NCBI RefSeq assembly: GCF_037201975.1 | Contig: NZ_CP147520.1 | Coordinates: forward strand, 1,860,001 to 1,924,000 | Length of the DNA: 64,000 bases | Origin: Streptomyces sp. TG1A-60 | Lineage (GTDB): Bacteria > Actinomycetota > Actinomycetes > Streptomycetales > Streptomycetaceae | Direction of reading: 5' to 3' | Shown: piece after piece, positions 34,794 to 43,254 of the stretch | How the letters are laid out: the number at the start of each line of letters is the position of its first letter | Position numbering within the stretch: position 1 is the first letter of the stretch | Made by a program: the position numbers and the translations under genes | The notes under the pieces: model-generated | What the model was told of the DNA's origin: nothing | Database searches by the model: none | The model's input: the letters and a program-made list of their open reading frames with translations, nothing else

Positions 34794-36052
34794 CGCGCCT
34801 CCTCCGACGCGGTTGCCCCATGGGGCGGGAGACGGGTGCCGGCAGGACCGTCGCCCTCGGACATCTCGCCATGGCCGCGTCCTCGTGGCCCCGGCGGGAC
34901 TTCCGCCCCCGGTGGCTCGACGTGCGCGGCCTCGGAACCGGCCCCCGACTGCTCCACGCGCTCGGCCTCGGAGCCCGCCGCCGGCCGTGGAGTCCTCGGC
35001 CTCCGCTTTCCCGACCGGAGCAGGGCGACACCGACGGGCACACCGAACAGGGACGTCCAGGCGCCGACCGGTGTCTCCACGGGTGCCAGCGCCAGCCGGG
35101 CCGGGACGTCGGCGACGGCCACCACGACGGCGCCCCACAGCGCCGACCAGGGCAGCCAACGCACCGCGTCCGCCGCCGGGTCGAGCCGTCGCGCCAGATG
35201 CGGGGCGAGGAACCCGACCCACGCCACCGGACCGCACACGGCCGTCACGGGCGCGATCAGCAGGACGGCGATGGCCAGCGCGGCGAACCGGGCACGGTGG
35301 ACGCGGACGCCCAACGCCTCGGCGTCGTCGTCGCCCAGCCGCAGCACCGAGAGCACCGGCGCGCACAGCACGAGCGCGGGTGCCGCGACGAGCAGCCAGG
35401 GCCACAGCCCGGTGACGTCGTCCCAGGTACGGGCGGAGAGCGAGCCGAGCAGGTACCGGTAGATCAGCTGGAGGTCCAGCTGGTCGGCCATGACCATGAG
35501 CACGAGCAGCGCGGCCTGCAGGGCGGCGGCGACCGCGGCCCCGGTGAGCAGCACGGCGGACGGGCTGCGCCCGAGTCCGGCGGCGAGCAGCGTGAGCGCG
35601 CCGCCGAGCGCGGCCCCGCCGATGGCCAGCAGGGGCTGGGCGACAGCGGGGATGGACACCGCCAGCACCAGGGGCGCGGCGACCCCGAGCGCGGCCCCGG
35701 AGGACACGCCCAGCATCTCGGGAACGGCCAGCGGGTTACGCAGCGCCTCCTGCAGTACGAGCCCTGCCGCGCCCAGGCAGGCCCCGGCGATCAGCGCCAG
35801 CACCAGCCGGGGAACACGCAGTTCGGTGACGACGACCCCGGCGAGCGTGCTGTCCCCGTCCAGCAGCGCACCGGGCAGGCGGTGCGCTGGGACGTAGGGC
35901 GTGCCCAGGCTCAGCATGCAGGCGGACGCCGCGACCAACAGCACGCTCACTGCGAGGAGTTGCCACCGTCTGCCCGGGCGCGGGAACCGTACGGACCGCC
36001 GCCCGTCCGAAGCGTCTCCGGCCGCGTTCTGGGTCGCGGTCGGCGCGGTCAC
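34790..36052 (-). CDS. FecCD-family permease 1 with long C-terminal tail
   Basis: This 420-residue permease has ELRVPRLVLALIAGACLGAAGLVLQEALRNP, PEMLGVSSGAALG and VAWVGFLAPHLAR. The last ~65 residues (GSEAERVEQ...PPHGATASEEAR) form an unusual hydrophilic, Pro/Glu-rich cytoplasmic tail not needed for the FecCD fold. The GTG at 36052 overlaps the stop of the binding protein by four bases. It forms the importer channel with permease 2. Confidence 0.9.
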   Translation of the reverse strand: MTAPTATQNAAGDASDGRRSVRFPRPGRRWQLLAVSVLLVAASACMLSLGTPYVPAHRLPGALLDGDSTLAGVVVTELRVPRLVLALIAGACLGAAGLVLQEALRNPLAVPEMLGVSSGAALGVAAPLVLAVSIPAVAQPLLAIGGAALGGALTLLAAGLGRSPSAVLLTGAAVAAALQAALLVLMVMADQLDLQLIYRYLLGSLSARTWDDVTGLWPWLLVAAPALVLCAPVLSVLRLGDDDAEALGVRVHRARFAALAIAVLLIAPVTAVCGPVAWVGFLAPHLARRLDPAADAVRWLPWSALWGAVVVAVADVPARLALAPVETPVGAWTSLFGVPVGVALLRSGKRRPRTPRPAAGSEAERVEQSGAGSEAAHVEPPGAEVPPGPRGRGHGEMSEGDGPAGTRLPPHGATASEEAR

Positions 36053-37026
36053 CGCAGGGCGGCCGTGGCCTCGTCGAGGACGATGCCCAGCGAGCGGGTG
36101 CCGCGCCCCTTGGCCCACACCTCGGAGTTCACCTCGTGTACGTCGCCGTTCCGCACGGCCGGGATCTTCCCCCACAGCGGGTTCTTCGCCAGCTTCTCCG
36201 ACAGCTTGCCGTCCGGCTCGCCGAAGCTGATCGTCTCGACGAACAGCACGTCCACGTCCCGCGCGAGGATCTCTTCGAGGCTGTAACTGCCCTCCACACC
36301 CCGGGACTTCCACGGGTAGTCAGCCAGCTTGGGGAACAGTCCGGCGGCCACGTCCGTCCCCGGGGTGGCGACGCCGAAGTTCTCGTCGCTGCCGTAGATG
36401 ATGAGCGCGGTCTTGTCGCTCCTGGTCCGTTCCGCGTCGGCGAGCTTGGTGCGGAAGGTCTTCTCGGCCCTCTCGCCCTCGGCGGTGCGGCCGGTGAGCG
36501 CGGCGACGTCGCGCAGGTAACCGACGCTGTCCTGCCACTCCTCGGGCTGCATGGGCCAGAACGTGGTGGCGCCCTTCAGGGCAGGGGCGAGCTTGCCGTG
36601 GGTGTCCTCGAGGCCGATCACGAGGTCGGGCTTGTGGGAGAGGATCGCCTCCACCTCGGGCGCGATGAACCCGCCGGGGACGACGGCGGCCTTCTTCGCC
36701 TTCTCCGCCCCCAGAAATCCGGGCTGGGCCAGGAGGGCGTTGTTCGTGGCCGTGGGGACGACGCCCAGCTCGGTCAGGATGTCGTCGCAGAGCGCGAACA
36801 GGCAGACGATGCGCTCCGGCTCCCGATTCAACGAGATCTCGACGCCGTTCGCGTCGGTCAACCGACGTGTCGCCTTGATGGGTTCCACGGTGACGTCGGT
36901 CTTCGCGTCGGCCACTGCGCTCTCTTCACTCGCGGGTTCGGTGGACGCACCGCACCCGGCCAGGACGGAACCCACTATCGCCACGCTGACCCAGGTGCGG
37001 ACGAATCTCGACGGTGAGCCCAGCAT
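36049..37026 (-). CDS. ABC transporter substrate-binding lipoprotein (helical-backbone metal-chelate receptor)
   Basis: This 325-residue protein has a lipoprotein signal (hydrophobic VSVAIVGSVLAGC, lipid-modified Cys near residue 25) and a FepB/BtuF-type body: RIVCLFALCDDILTELGVVP, HKPDLVIGLEDTHGKL and DVLFVETISFGE. It should capture a metal-loaded chelator outside the cell and pass it to the two FecCD permeases. It is first in the importer operon; a Zur-like box lies ~50 bp upstream. The ligand is unknown, but the downstream RiPP genes make the cluster's own peptide a candidate. Confidence 0.9.
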   Translation of the reverse strand: MLGSPSRFVRTWVSVAIVGSVLAGCGASTEPASEESAVADAKTDVTVEPIKATRRLTDANGVEISLNREPERIVCLFALCDDILTELGVVPTATNNALLAQPGFLGAEKAKKAAVVPGGFIAPEVEAILSHKPDLVIGLEDTHGKLAPALKGATTFWPMQPEEWQDSVGYLRDVAALTGRTAEGERAEKTFRTKLADAERTRSDKTALIIYGSDENFGVATPGTDVAAGLFPKLADYPWKSRGVEGSYSLEEILARDVDVLFVETISFGEPDGKLSEKLAKNPLWGKIPAVRNGDVHEVNSEVWAKGRGTRSLGIVLDEATAALR

Positions 37027-37074
37027 CGATGCCCTCGCTTCTTCTCATGGTCCCGGAACGCATCGAAGATACAC

Positions 37075-37093
37075 GATGATAATCGTTTTCATC
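37075..37093. promoter_or_regulatory. Zur-like Fur-family box 2 (divergent importer / propeller promoters)
   Basis: TGATAATCGTTTTCA (37077-37091) sits within a longer imperfect palindrome, GATGATAATCGTTTTCATC. It shares 11 of 15 bases with box 1 and the same TGA-N9-TCA symmetry. It lies ~50 bp before the binding-protein gene on the minus strand and ~28 bp before the propeller gene on the plus strand, so it can control both. Confidence 0.65.
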
Positions 37094-37118
37094 AGATGCT
37101 CTATCAGGGAGGTCCTCG

Positions 37119-38315
37119 ATGAACGCCGGCCCACTGCTGCTCGTCTCCGACCACATAGGCGGATCCGTCCACGTGCTGACCGTCCCGGACGGCGTGGAGG
37201 CACACCGTCTCACCGGCCGCCACCTCTCCGAACACGCCGGCTTCCTGGCCCTGCCGGGTGGCAGGACAGCCTGCGTCGACGACCGCAGGGGCGAGCTGCT
37301 GGTGCTCGACCCGTTCGGCGCGGAGCTGGTGGAGGCCGCTGTCCCGGTCGCCGTGCCGGCCGAGCACCTCGCCTGCGACCCGTCCGGCCGGTGGGTGGCC
37401 GTCACGACGGGCCTGGGGAAGAACGGCGGTCCGTGGTCGGACCTGCTGACGGTGGTCGACCTGGCCACGACGGACGCCACGCGGGTGCGTACCCGCGTGG
37501 GCGAGCCGGGTGTGACGGTCATGGGCGACAGCGACCCCCTGGTCGTCCTGCGCCACCGGGAACCCGGCGCGTTCGCCGTCCACCGGTTCGCCGACCTGCT
37601 GGGCTCACCGACCGGCTGCCCGCCGGTCACGCCCCACGCACACCTCGTCCTGCCGGACGACGGGCACGGCGACGCGCAAGCCTCGTACTGCGGCCACGTG
37701 TTCGCGGCCACGGGAGAGGGCGTGCACCGGGCGCGCCGCGAGGGCGACGCGCTCGTCCCGGAGCCGACGCTCCCGTGGGGTTCGCCCGCGCGGGGCTGGT
37801 ACCTGCGGCTCGACCCCCGGCGACGGGCACTGTGGTCGACCCTGCGGGGCGGCCCCACGGACCCGCTGCGCTGGCCGGAGTGGACGAACCAGGCGTGGCG
37901 CCATGATCTGGAAACGGGTCGCACGACCCTGACGGACCTGGGCCCGGGGCTGGTCTTCCGGCTGGCCCTCACCAAGGACCACACCGCGTTCACCCGCATC
38001 CACCCGGACGGCGACGAACTGGTCCTGCTGGACACCGACCACACCGTACGCCGCGTCCCCCTCCCCGCCATGGACGGGGCTCCCCGCCGGGGAGGCACCC
38101 CCTGGGAGGGCGTCCAGCGCCGTGCGGTGGCCGCCTCGCCGGGCGCCGACTGGGTCGCCGTCACCCGCGGCGGCCACGGCGAAGTTCACGTCTTCGACGC
38201 CCGAACGGCCGCTGAGACAACCCGCGCGAAGCTGGACACGCCACTGCACCACGGCGGCCACGCGATGCTCCGCACGCCGGACGACGGCGCCGAAGGGGAC
38301 CCGGTGGGGAGGTGA
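37119..38315 (+). CDS. Beta-propeller-like protein of the Zur-flanked cluster
   Basis: This 398-residue protein of repeated beta-sheet units (GPLLLVSDHIGGSVHVLTV, GFLALPGGRTACVDD, LVFRLALTKDHTAFTRI, GADWVAVTRGGHGEVHVFDA) resembles a WD40/YncE-like propeller. There is no signal peptide, so it is probably cytosolic. AGGGAGG lies seven bases before the ATG. It diverges from the importer operon across the second Zur-like box and ends at a strong hairpin, so it belongs to the same regulon. It could bind the peptide, metal or a modification enzyme; function unknown. Confidence 0.78.
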   Translation: MNAGPLLLVSDHIGGSVHVLTVPDGVEAHRLTGRHLSEHAGFLALPGGRTACVDDRRGELLVLDPFGAELVEAAVPVAVPAEHLACDPSGRWVAVTTGLGKNGGPWSDLLTVVDLATTDATRVRTRVGEPGVTVMGDSDPLVVLRHREPGAFAVHRFADLLGSPTGCPPVTPHAHLVLPDDGHGDAQASYCGHVFAATGEGVHRARREGDALVPEPTLPWGSPARGWYLRLDPRRRALWSTLRGGPTDPLRWPEWTNQAWRHDLETGRTTLTDLGPGLVFRLALTKDHTAFTRIHPDGDELVLLDTDHTVRRVPLPAMDGAPRRGGTPWEGVQRRAVAASPGADWVAVTRGGHGEVHVFDARTAAETTRAKLDTPLHHGGHAMLRTPDDGAEGDPVGR

Positions 38316-38859
38316 TCCCGCCTCGCTGCCGGCCGGGCCACCGCCCGGTCGGCAGCGCGAAGGTGACCGCTCCTCAAGGGGCGGTTCGGTGGAGTTACCT
38401 CCATGGCCACCTTCCTCCACCGGCTGGGCCCGGCTCGCGTTCCGGCGACGACGGCTCTTCTCACACTGTGGATCGTCGTCCCGCCACGGCCCTGGTCGTC
38501 CTCGAGGCACCGGACGGGCGAAGGCCGACCTCCGCCAGCCACGAGTCCGGCGTCGAGTCCGCCATCGAGTCCGCGGTCACCGGCCTGGAGCGGGCCCCGC
38601 AGCGAAACTCGCCCTTCCCCTCGCCAGTGTCGTCCACTCGAAGCGGGCAAGTCCCCGGTGCGGAGGCGGCGTACCCGCCCCCTCCGCACACAGTGCCTCC
38701 GCAACGGCCGTGTCCGCTCGCTGCCACCACGACTCCCGCACCCGGACGTCACCACCGCAGGACCGCCGCAGGACCTGCCACGGGCGGCGGCCGGAAGGCG
38801 GTTGCCCGTGAGCCAAGCAAGCAGAACCGACCGAACGGCTCAGCCGGGTTCCCGTCGGC
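38316..38859. other. Gap after the propeller gene
   Basis: Apart from the terminator at 38326, the 544 bp contain only conflicting, arginine/serine-rich frames on both strands and no feature I can support. It marks the right boundary of the Zur-flanked cluster. Confidence 0.45.
38326..38355 (+). terminator. Intrinsic terminator after the propeller gene
   Basis: CTGCCGGCCGGGC and GCCCGGTCGGCAG form a 13-bp stem (one wobble) with a CACC loop, 11 bp after the stop. Confidence 0.75.
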
Positions 38860-39258
38860 TCAGGCGCCGAAGAAGGCGTCCTCCGCCTCCTGGTCGGCCG
38901 AGAACAGCCACACCTCCGCGATCTTGTCGCCCTCGACCCGCAGCACATCGACCCCGCCCATCGACATCTCCCCGCCCTCACACTTGGCGGAGAAGTGGAC
39001 AGGAATCGCGACCAGATCGCCGTTGATCATGGGGGCACCGGTCAGCGCGAGGTCGAACGTCCCCTGCGTGGCGGCCATCTGGGCGCCGAGGAACTCGCCC
39101 ACCGCCGCCCCGCCGCGGTGGCTGCCGGAGAAGCGGTGGGCACCGGGCTGGTGCCAGACGATGCCGTCGGCGAACATGCCCGCGACGGCGGCGAAGTCCT
39201 TGGCGGACACCGCGTCGACGTAACGGTTGGCGACGGCCAGCGTGGAGGTGGGCTCCAT
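38860..39258 (-). CDS. NTF2-like/SnoaL-like protein
   Basis: This 132-residue cone-shaped alpha+beta protein reads VANRYVDAVSAKDFAAVAGMFADGIVWHQPG...GGVDVLRVEGDKIAEVWLFSADQEAEDAFFG, typical of the NTF2-like superfamily. Members act as small enzymes or ligand-binding proteins; the substrate is unknown. It is divergent from an HxlR regulator, which probably represses it. Confidence 0.85.
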   Translation of the reverse strand: MEPTSTLAVANRYVDAVSAKDFAAVAGMFADGIVWHQPGAHRFSGSHRGGAAVGEFLGAQMAATQGTFDLALTGAPMINGDLVAIPVHFSAKCEGGEMSMGGVDVLRVEGDKIAEVWLFSADQEAEDAFFGA

Positions 39259-39280
39259 GATCGGTTCTCCTCGGTCAAGT

Positions 39281-39345
39281 GCAGTCGAGTACTGCCTGGT
39301 GGGGCCCTATACTCACGAACGGTAACCAGTCACCTCAACGTAACC
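39281..39345. promoter_or_regulatory. Candidate HxlR operators
   Basis: The divergent promoter region holds an inverted repeat GCAGT-N5-ACTGC (39281-39295) and two GTAACC direct repeats (39322 and 39340). Either could be bound by the HxlR protein. Confidence 0.35.
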
Positions 39346-39363
39346 GATGGAGGAGTGTGACGC

Positions 39364-39771
39364 ATGCCACAGCATCCGGCGTTCGACGTCATGACGGCGA
39401 CCTGCCCCTCCCGTACGTCGCTCGCTCGCATCGCCAACAAGTGGACGGCGATGGTGGTCATCGCCCTGAGTGGCGGACGCCTGCGCTTCCGCGACCTGCG
39501 CACCACCGTCGACGGCATCAGCGCGAAGGTGCTCACCGAGACGCTCCGCGACCTGGAGCGCGACGGAATCGTCACCCGGCACGCGTACGCGGAGGTCCCC
39601 CCGAGGGTCGAGTACGAGTTGACGGCACTGGGACGCACCCTGCACGCGCCCCTTCAGGCCCTGGGCCGCTGGGCCGAGGAACACGTCACCGAGGTACTCG
39701 CGGCGCGCGAGAGCTACGACGCCGCCCGGCAACCCGTCCCGGCGAGGTCAGGCACGCGGACGGAGGACTGA
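39364..39771 (+). CDS. HxlR-family winged-helix transcriptional regulator
   Basis: This 135-residue regulator has the HxlR core: a Cys near the N-terminus (MTATCPSR), LARIANKWTAMVVIALSGGRLRFRDLRTTVDGISAKVLTETLRDLERDG, and a wing with VEYELTALGRTL. HxlR proteins often sense thiol- or aldehyde-reactive compounds through such a Cys. GGAGGAG lies eight bases before the ATG. It probably controls the divergent NTF2-like gene and itself. Confidence 0.9.
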   Translation: MPQHPAFDVMTATCPSRTSLARIANKWTAMVVIALSGGRLRFRDLRTTVDGISAKVLTETLRDLERDGIVTRHAYAEVPPRVEYELTALGRTLHAPLQALGRWAEEHVTEVLAARESYDAARQPVPARSGTRTED

Positions 39772-40046
39772 GCCGCCGAGCCTTCCCCTGCCCCAGCAGG
39801 AGCCGGCCCGTCGAACGCCGCACACCCCGGCGGACGTTCAGGAAGCCAACCCCTGTGTCGCGAGATCTCCAAGACGACAGGGCCGCGATGAGTTTGGCCG
39901 CGTTGTCCAGGGAGCCCACGAAGTCGAGCTCCACTTCGCCCTCGGGCCTGCGGGGCTGGTCGGCGGCGGTCCTGTCGGCGTGCCCGGATCCGTCGGCAGC
40001 GGGCGGCAGATGCACTCCACCGATGTCGGCGCACACGACCATGCCT

Positions 40047-40061
40047 ATAGCTGCTGGCTAT
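40047..40061. promoter_or_regulatory. LysR-type box 1 (autoregulatory)
   Basis: ATAGCTGCTGGCTAT is a palindrome with a T-N11-A core, 79 bp before the LysR gene. A related box precedes the downstream operon. The rest of 39772-40140 holds no supported gene. Confidence 0.6.
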
Positions 40062-40140
40062 GCTGAATCAGCAGGAGTCCCACCGTAGGCAGAGCTCAAC
40101 AAGCCCCGGTAGGAGACATCAGCGAATGGAGCGATAACCC

Positions 40141-41028
40141 ATGGCTATCATCGATCGCCTGAATCCCGAAGGGCTCCGGTACGCGCAGGCGGTCGCCGAG
40201 ACCAAGTCGTTCAGCGCCGCCGCACGCGCCTACGGCGTCACCCAGCCCGCCCTGTCCAACGGGATCGCCAAGCTGGAGGAGCGCCTGGGCGACAAGCTGT
40301 TCGACCGCTCGCCGCGCGGTGTGACCCAGACGGCGTTCGGTGCCCGGATGCTGCCCCTGATCGAGCGGGCCCTGGACGCGCTCGACGCCGTCGCGGCGGA
40401 GGCCGGACGGCTGAACGAACCCGGTGAGCAGAAGATCCGCATGGGTGTCTCGCCCCTGATCGGCTCACACCTGGTCGCCCGGGCGTTCAGCATGGTCCAG
40501 GGCCTTCCCGTGCCCCGCGACCTCGTACTGCGCGAGGCGAACATGCAGGACCTGCGCGAATGTCTGCTGGCCGGTCAGCTCGACATCATCCTGATCCCGG
40601 CCGTGGCCGCGATGCCGCGCTTCGAGCACCGGGTCATCGACGTCGAGCCGATCGTCGTCGTCAGCCCCGACACCGCTCAGGCTCCGCTCGAACTCGAAGA
40701 GGCCGGCAAGGAGTGCTTCATCCTCGTTCCGGACACGTGCGGCCTGACCACGTTCACCACGCGGCTCTTCCAGTCGCACGAGATGCCCCTGCGCACCTAT
40801 CCGGGAGAAGCCGCCGGCTACCAGGTCCTGGAGGACTGGACGAAGCTGGGCCTGGGCTCGGCCCTGGTCCCCCGATCCAAGCTCACCTCGCCCGACGTGC
40901 CCCACCGGCCGCTGCTGAACCGGGGACGCGAGGTGCAGATCTCCTTCGAAGCGGTCTGGAGCGCCGGCACCCCGCTCGCGGCGGACCTGCTCCGCCTCGC
41001 CGACAGCCTCGCGGCCGCCCGCCCCTAG
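40141..41028 (+). CDS. LysR-family transcriptional regulator
   Basis: This 295-residue protein has an N-terminal HTH (LRYAQAVAETKSFSAAARAYGVTQPALSNGIAKLEERLGDKLFDRS) and a LysR effector domain (QKIRMGVSPLIGSHLV, LDIILIPAV, LEDWTKLGLGSALVPRS). The ligand is unknown. Matching T-N11-A boxes in front of its own gene and in front of the following operon show its likely targets. Confidence 0.93.
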   Translation: MAIIDRLNPEGLRYAQAVAETKSFSAAARAYGVTQPALSNGIAKLEERLGDKLFDRSPRGVTQTAFGARMLPLIERALDALDAVAAEAGRLNEPGEQKIRMGVSPLIGSHLVARAFSMVQGLPVPRDLVLREANMQDLRECLLAGQLDIILIPAVAAMPRFEHRVIDVEPIVVVSPDTAQAPLELEEAGKECFILVPDTCGLTTFTTRLFQSHEMPLRTYPGEAAGYQVLEDWTKLGLGSALVPRSKLTSPDVPHRPLLNRGREVQISFEAVWSAGTPLAADLLRLADSLAAARP

Positions 41029-41030
41029 CC

Positions 41031-41045
41031 ATACACGTTGCTTAT
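41031..41045. promoter_or_regulatory. LysR-type box 2 (target operon)
   Basis: ATACACGTTGCTTAT repeats the ATA-N9-TAT layout of box 1, and both boxes are followed a few bases later by ATTCAGC/AATCAGC. It lies 114 bp before the small barrel gene. Confidence 0.55.
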
Positions 41046-41158
41046 GGCGCGATTCAGCGGACGCCCCTACCGGACGGCGTATGGAATGCCTAACTTGGCA
41101 GGCACGTCGCGGAACCTACCGCCACTGCCCATCCCAGCCGATCAAGTGAGGCATAACC

Positions 41159-41458
41159 ATGGCGTATCGCGAGATCACGCTGCAGGTGGACCCCGCCGAC
41201 CGCGTCGCGGCCACGGGTGTGTACGAGAAGTACGAGCAGCCGTTCCTGGACACCGTCCCGGGCGCCACCGGCGAGGAACTCCTCGTCCGCGAGGAGGGTG
41301 TCCAGGTCTCCCACGCCTTTCGGACCGTATCCGGGGCGAAGGCGTACCTGGCGAGCGCCCTGTTCACCCGCGATGTGGTCGGCGGTCCGCCTCCCCCGCT
41401 GAAGGCGGCACCCGAGGTGCGCCTCCGGGACGCCGTCCGAACGCGGCGGGTGGGGTGA
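41159..41458 (+). CDS. Small dimeric alpha/beta-barrel-like protein
   Basis: This 99-residue protein reads [28 protein letters not shown]...[16 protein letters not shown], with a short C-terminal tail. The strand-helix pattern suggests a ferredoxin-like/ABM-type barrel, but the family is not certain. A weak GAGG lies nine bases upstream. Its stop overlaps the next gene's ATG by one base, so it is first in a three-gene operon under the LysR box. Confidence 0.65.
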   Translation: MAYREITLQVDPADRVAATGVYEKYEQPFLDTVPGATGEELLVREEGVQVSHAFRTVSGAKAYLASALFTRDVVGGPPPPLKAAPEVRLRDAVRTRRVG

Positions 41459-41991
41459 TGCACGAACTCGAAGCGTTGCTGCGCGAGTACGACCGTGCCC
41501 GCGCGTACACCGACGACCTGTGGAAGGACCTCACCGCGGACGAGGTGACCTGGCGCCCGCACGAGAATTCCAGCGCCATCGGCTGGCATCTCGGCCACCA
41601 GGCCCACGTGGCGCACTTCATGATCCGCAATCTCACCGCGGCCGAGCCCAGCCCCGATCCGCACCTCGACGGACTCATGGACGCGGCGAATCCGGAGAGG
41701 TTCCGCGGCGCGCTGCCCACGGTCGAACGGCTCGCCGCGTTCCGCGGCACCGTCGCCGAACGTGTCCACGCCCGCATCGGCGACATCGCCTCCGGCAGCG
41801 TCGGCGCGCCCACCCAGTTGACCACCGTCGGAACGCATCTGCTGACCGCGCTGGTCAACCACGAGTACCAGCACGACCAGTGGATCAGCGAGGTCCGCGC
41901 CGACAACCTCGGCCACCAGCTGCCGGACGACCCCGTCTCGGACCGGCTCAGCCGCGTCGACGGCTACCTCGTCCTCAACCCCTACGCCTGA
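41458..41991 (+). CDS. DinB-superfamily four-helix protein
   Basis: This 177-residue DinB/YfiT-like fold is shown by [19 protein letters not shown], the first metal His in [15 protein letters not shown] and the last in [13 protein letters not shown]. Several members are metal-dependent thiol transferases that use mycothiol or bacillithiol; activity here is not proven. It starts at ATG 41458 directly on the preceding stop. Confidence 0.85.
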   Translation: MHELEALLREYDRARAYTDDLWKDLTADEVTWRPHENSSAIGWHLGHQAHVAHFMIRNLTAAEPSPDPHLDGLMDAANPERFRGALPTVERLAAFRGTVAERVHARIGDIASGSVGAPTQLTTVGTHLLTALVNHEYQHDQWISEVRADNLGHQLPDDPVSDRLSRVDGYLVLNPYA

Positions 41992-42041
41992 GCCCGCACC
42001 GGACGACCGCCCGGGCCACCCCTCTGCACCAGGAGCACCAC

Positions 42042-42824
42042 ATGTCCACCACACCCCTCGACTTCACCGGCCAGAAGGTCGTCGTCATCGGCGGCACCAG
42101 CGGCATGGGCCACACCGTCGCCCGCCACGTCCTCGACGCCGGCGGCACCGCCGTCGTCACCGGCCGCACGCAGTCCGGCGCCGACGAGGCGGCCGACGCC
42201 CTGTCCACCCACGGCAAGGCCGTCGGCCTCGCGGCCGACCTGGCCGATCCCGCGGCCGTCGACCGCCTGCGCGCCGTCCTCACCGAGGAGCACGCCGACG
42301 CCACCCTCCTGGTCAACGCGGCCGGTGTCTTCGCCCCGAAGTCCTTCCTGGAGCACACGTCCGAGGACTACGACCGCTACCAGGCCATCAACCGGGCCTT
42401 CTTCTTCCTCACCCAGACCGTCGTCGGCAACATGATCGAGCGCGGCGCGAAGGGCTCCGTCGTCAACATCGGCTCCATGTGGGCACACCAGGCCGTCGCC
42501 GCGACGCCCTCGTCGGCGTACTCGATGGCCAAGGCCGGGCTGCACTCGCTGACCCAGCACCTCGCGATGGAACTCGCCCCGCACGGTATCCGCGTCAACG
42601 CGGTCGCCCCGGCCGTCGTGCGCACCCCGATCTACGAGGAGTTCATCCCCAAGGCGGACGTCGACTCCGTCCTCGACGGCTTCAACACCTTCCACCCTCT
42701 CGGCCGGACCGGCACCCCCGACGACGTGGCCGCCACCGTGGCCTTCCTTCTGTCGGACCGGACCGACTGGGTCACCGGCGCCGTCTGGGACGTCGACGGC
42801 GGCGTCATGGCCGGACGCAACTGA
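42042..42824 (+). CDS. Short-chain dehydrogenase/reductase (SDR)
   Basis: This 260-residue classical SDR has the cofactor loop [20 protein letters not shown] (the NAG motif), catalytic Ser in [15 protein letters not shown] with Tyr/Lys, and the end [16 protein letters not shown]. It probably prefers NADP(H) given TGR after strand 2. AGGAG lies six bases before the ATG. It is the third gene of the LysR-box operon, with the substrate unknown. Confidence 0.93.
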   Translation: MSTTPLDFTGQKVVVIGGTSGMGHTVARHVLDAGGTAVVTGRTQSGADEAADALSTHGKAVGLAADLADPAAVDRLRAVLTEEHADATLLVNAAGVFAPKSFLEHTSEDYDRYQAINRAFFFLTQTVVGNMIERGAKGSVVNIGSMWAHQAVAATPSSAYSMAKAGLHSLTQHLAMELAPHGIRVNAVAPAVVRTPIYEEFIPKADVDSVLDGFNTFHPLGRTGTPDDVAATVAFLLSDRTDWVTGAVWDVDGGVMAGRN

Positions 42825-43194
42825 CCCGTCCCCCGATTCTCAGCGGCGCAGGGCTCGCCGCCGGCGTCACCGTCGGCGCCCTCCTCTGCGCCAGTGCCCG
42901 GTCGCACCGTGCGACCAAGGGCGAAGATCATGCCGGGGGCGGTGCTCCCCCTGCCCGCCCCCGTAATCTGCAGCTCCCACGCCGTGTCACTGCCCCGGGC
43001 GATGACGGAGAGATGGGGCGAGCGACGGCCTCAGCCGTCTTCCAACGAAGGATGGCTGGGACACCTCCTCACGCGAGTAGGCGGGACGCTCCAAGCCGAG
43101 GTTGGGCCAGACCAGCCGGGCCCCACCGCTGGGACTGCCGCCTGGAGACGAGGTCCGTGCACCGCTCGCCCGTGGCGGACCGCATACCGCAGAC

Positions 43195-43220
43195 GGCCCC
43201 TCCTCCGGACAGGAAGGGCC
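43195..43220. terminator. Hairpin terminator downstream of the lipoprotein gene
   Basis: GGCCCCTCCT and AGGAAGGGCC pair over 10 bp (one mismatch) around CCGGAC. The hairpin lies 35 bp beyond the lipoprotein stop and can serve both convergent genes. The rest of 42825-43254 holds no supported gene. Confidence 0.6.
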
Positions 43221-43254
43221 CCCTGATCACAGCCGTACCCGCGTACGTCAGCGG

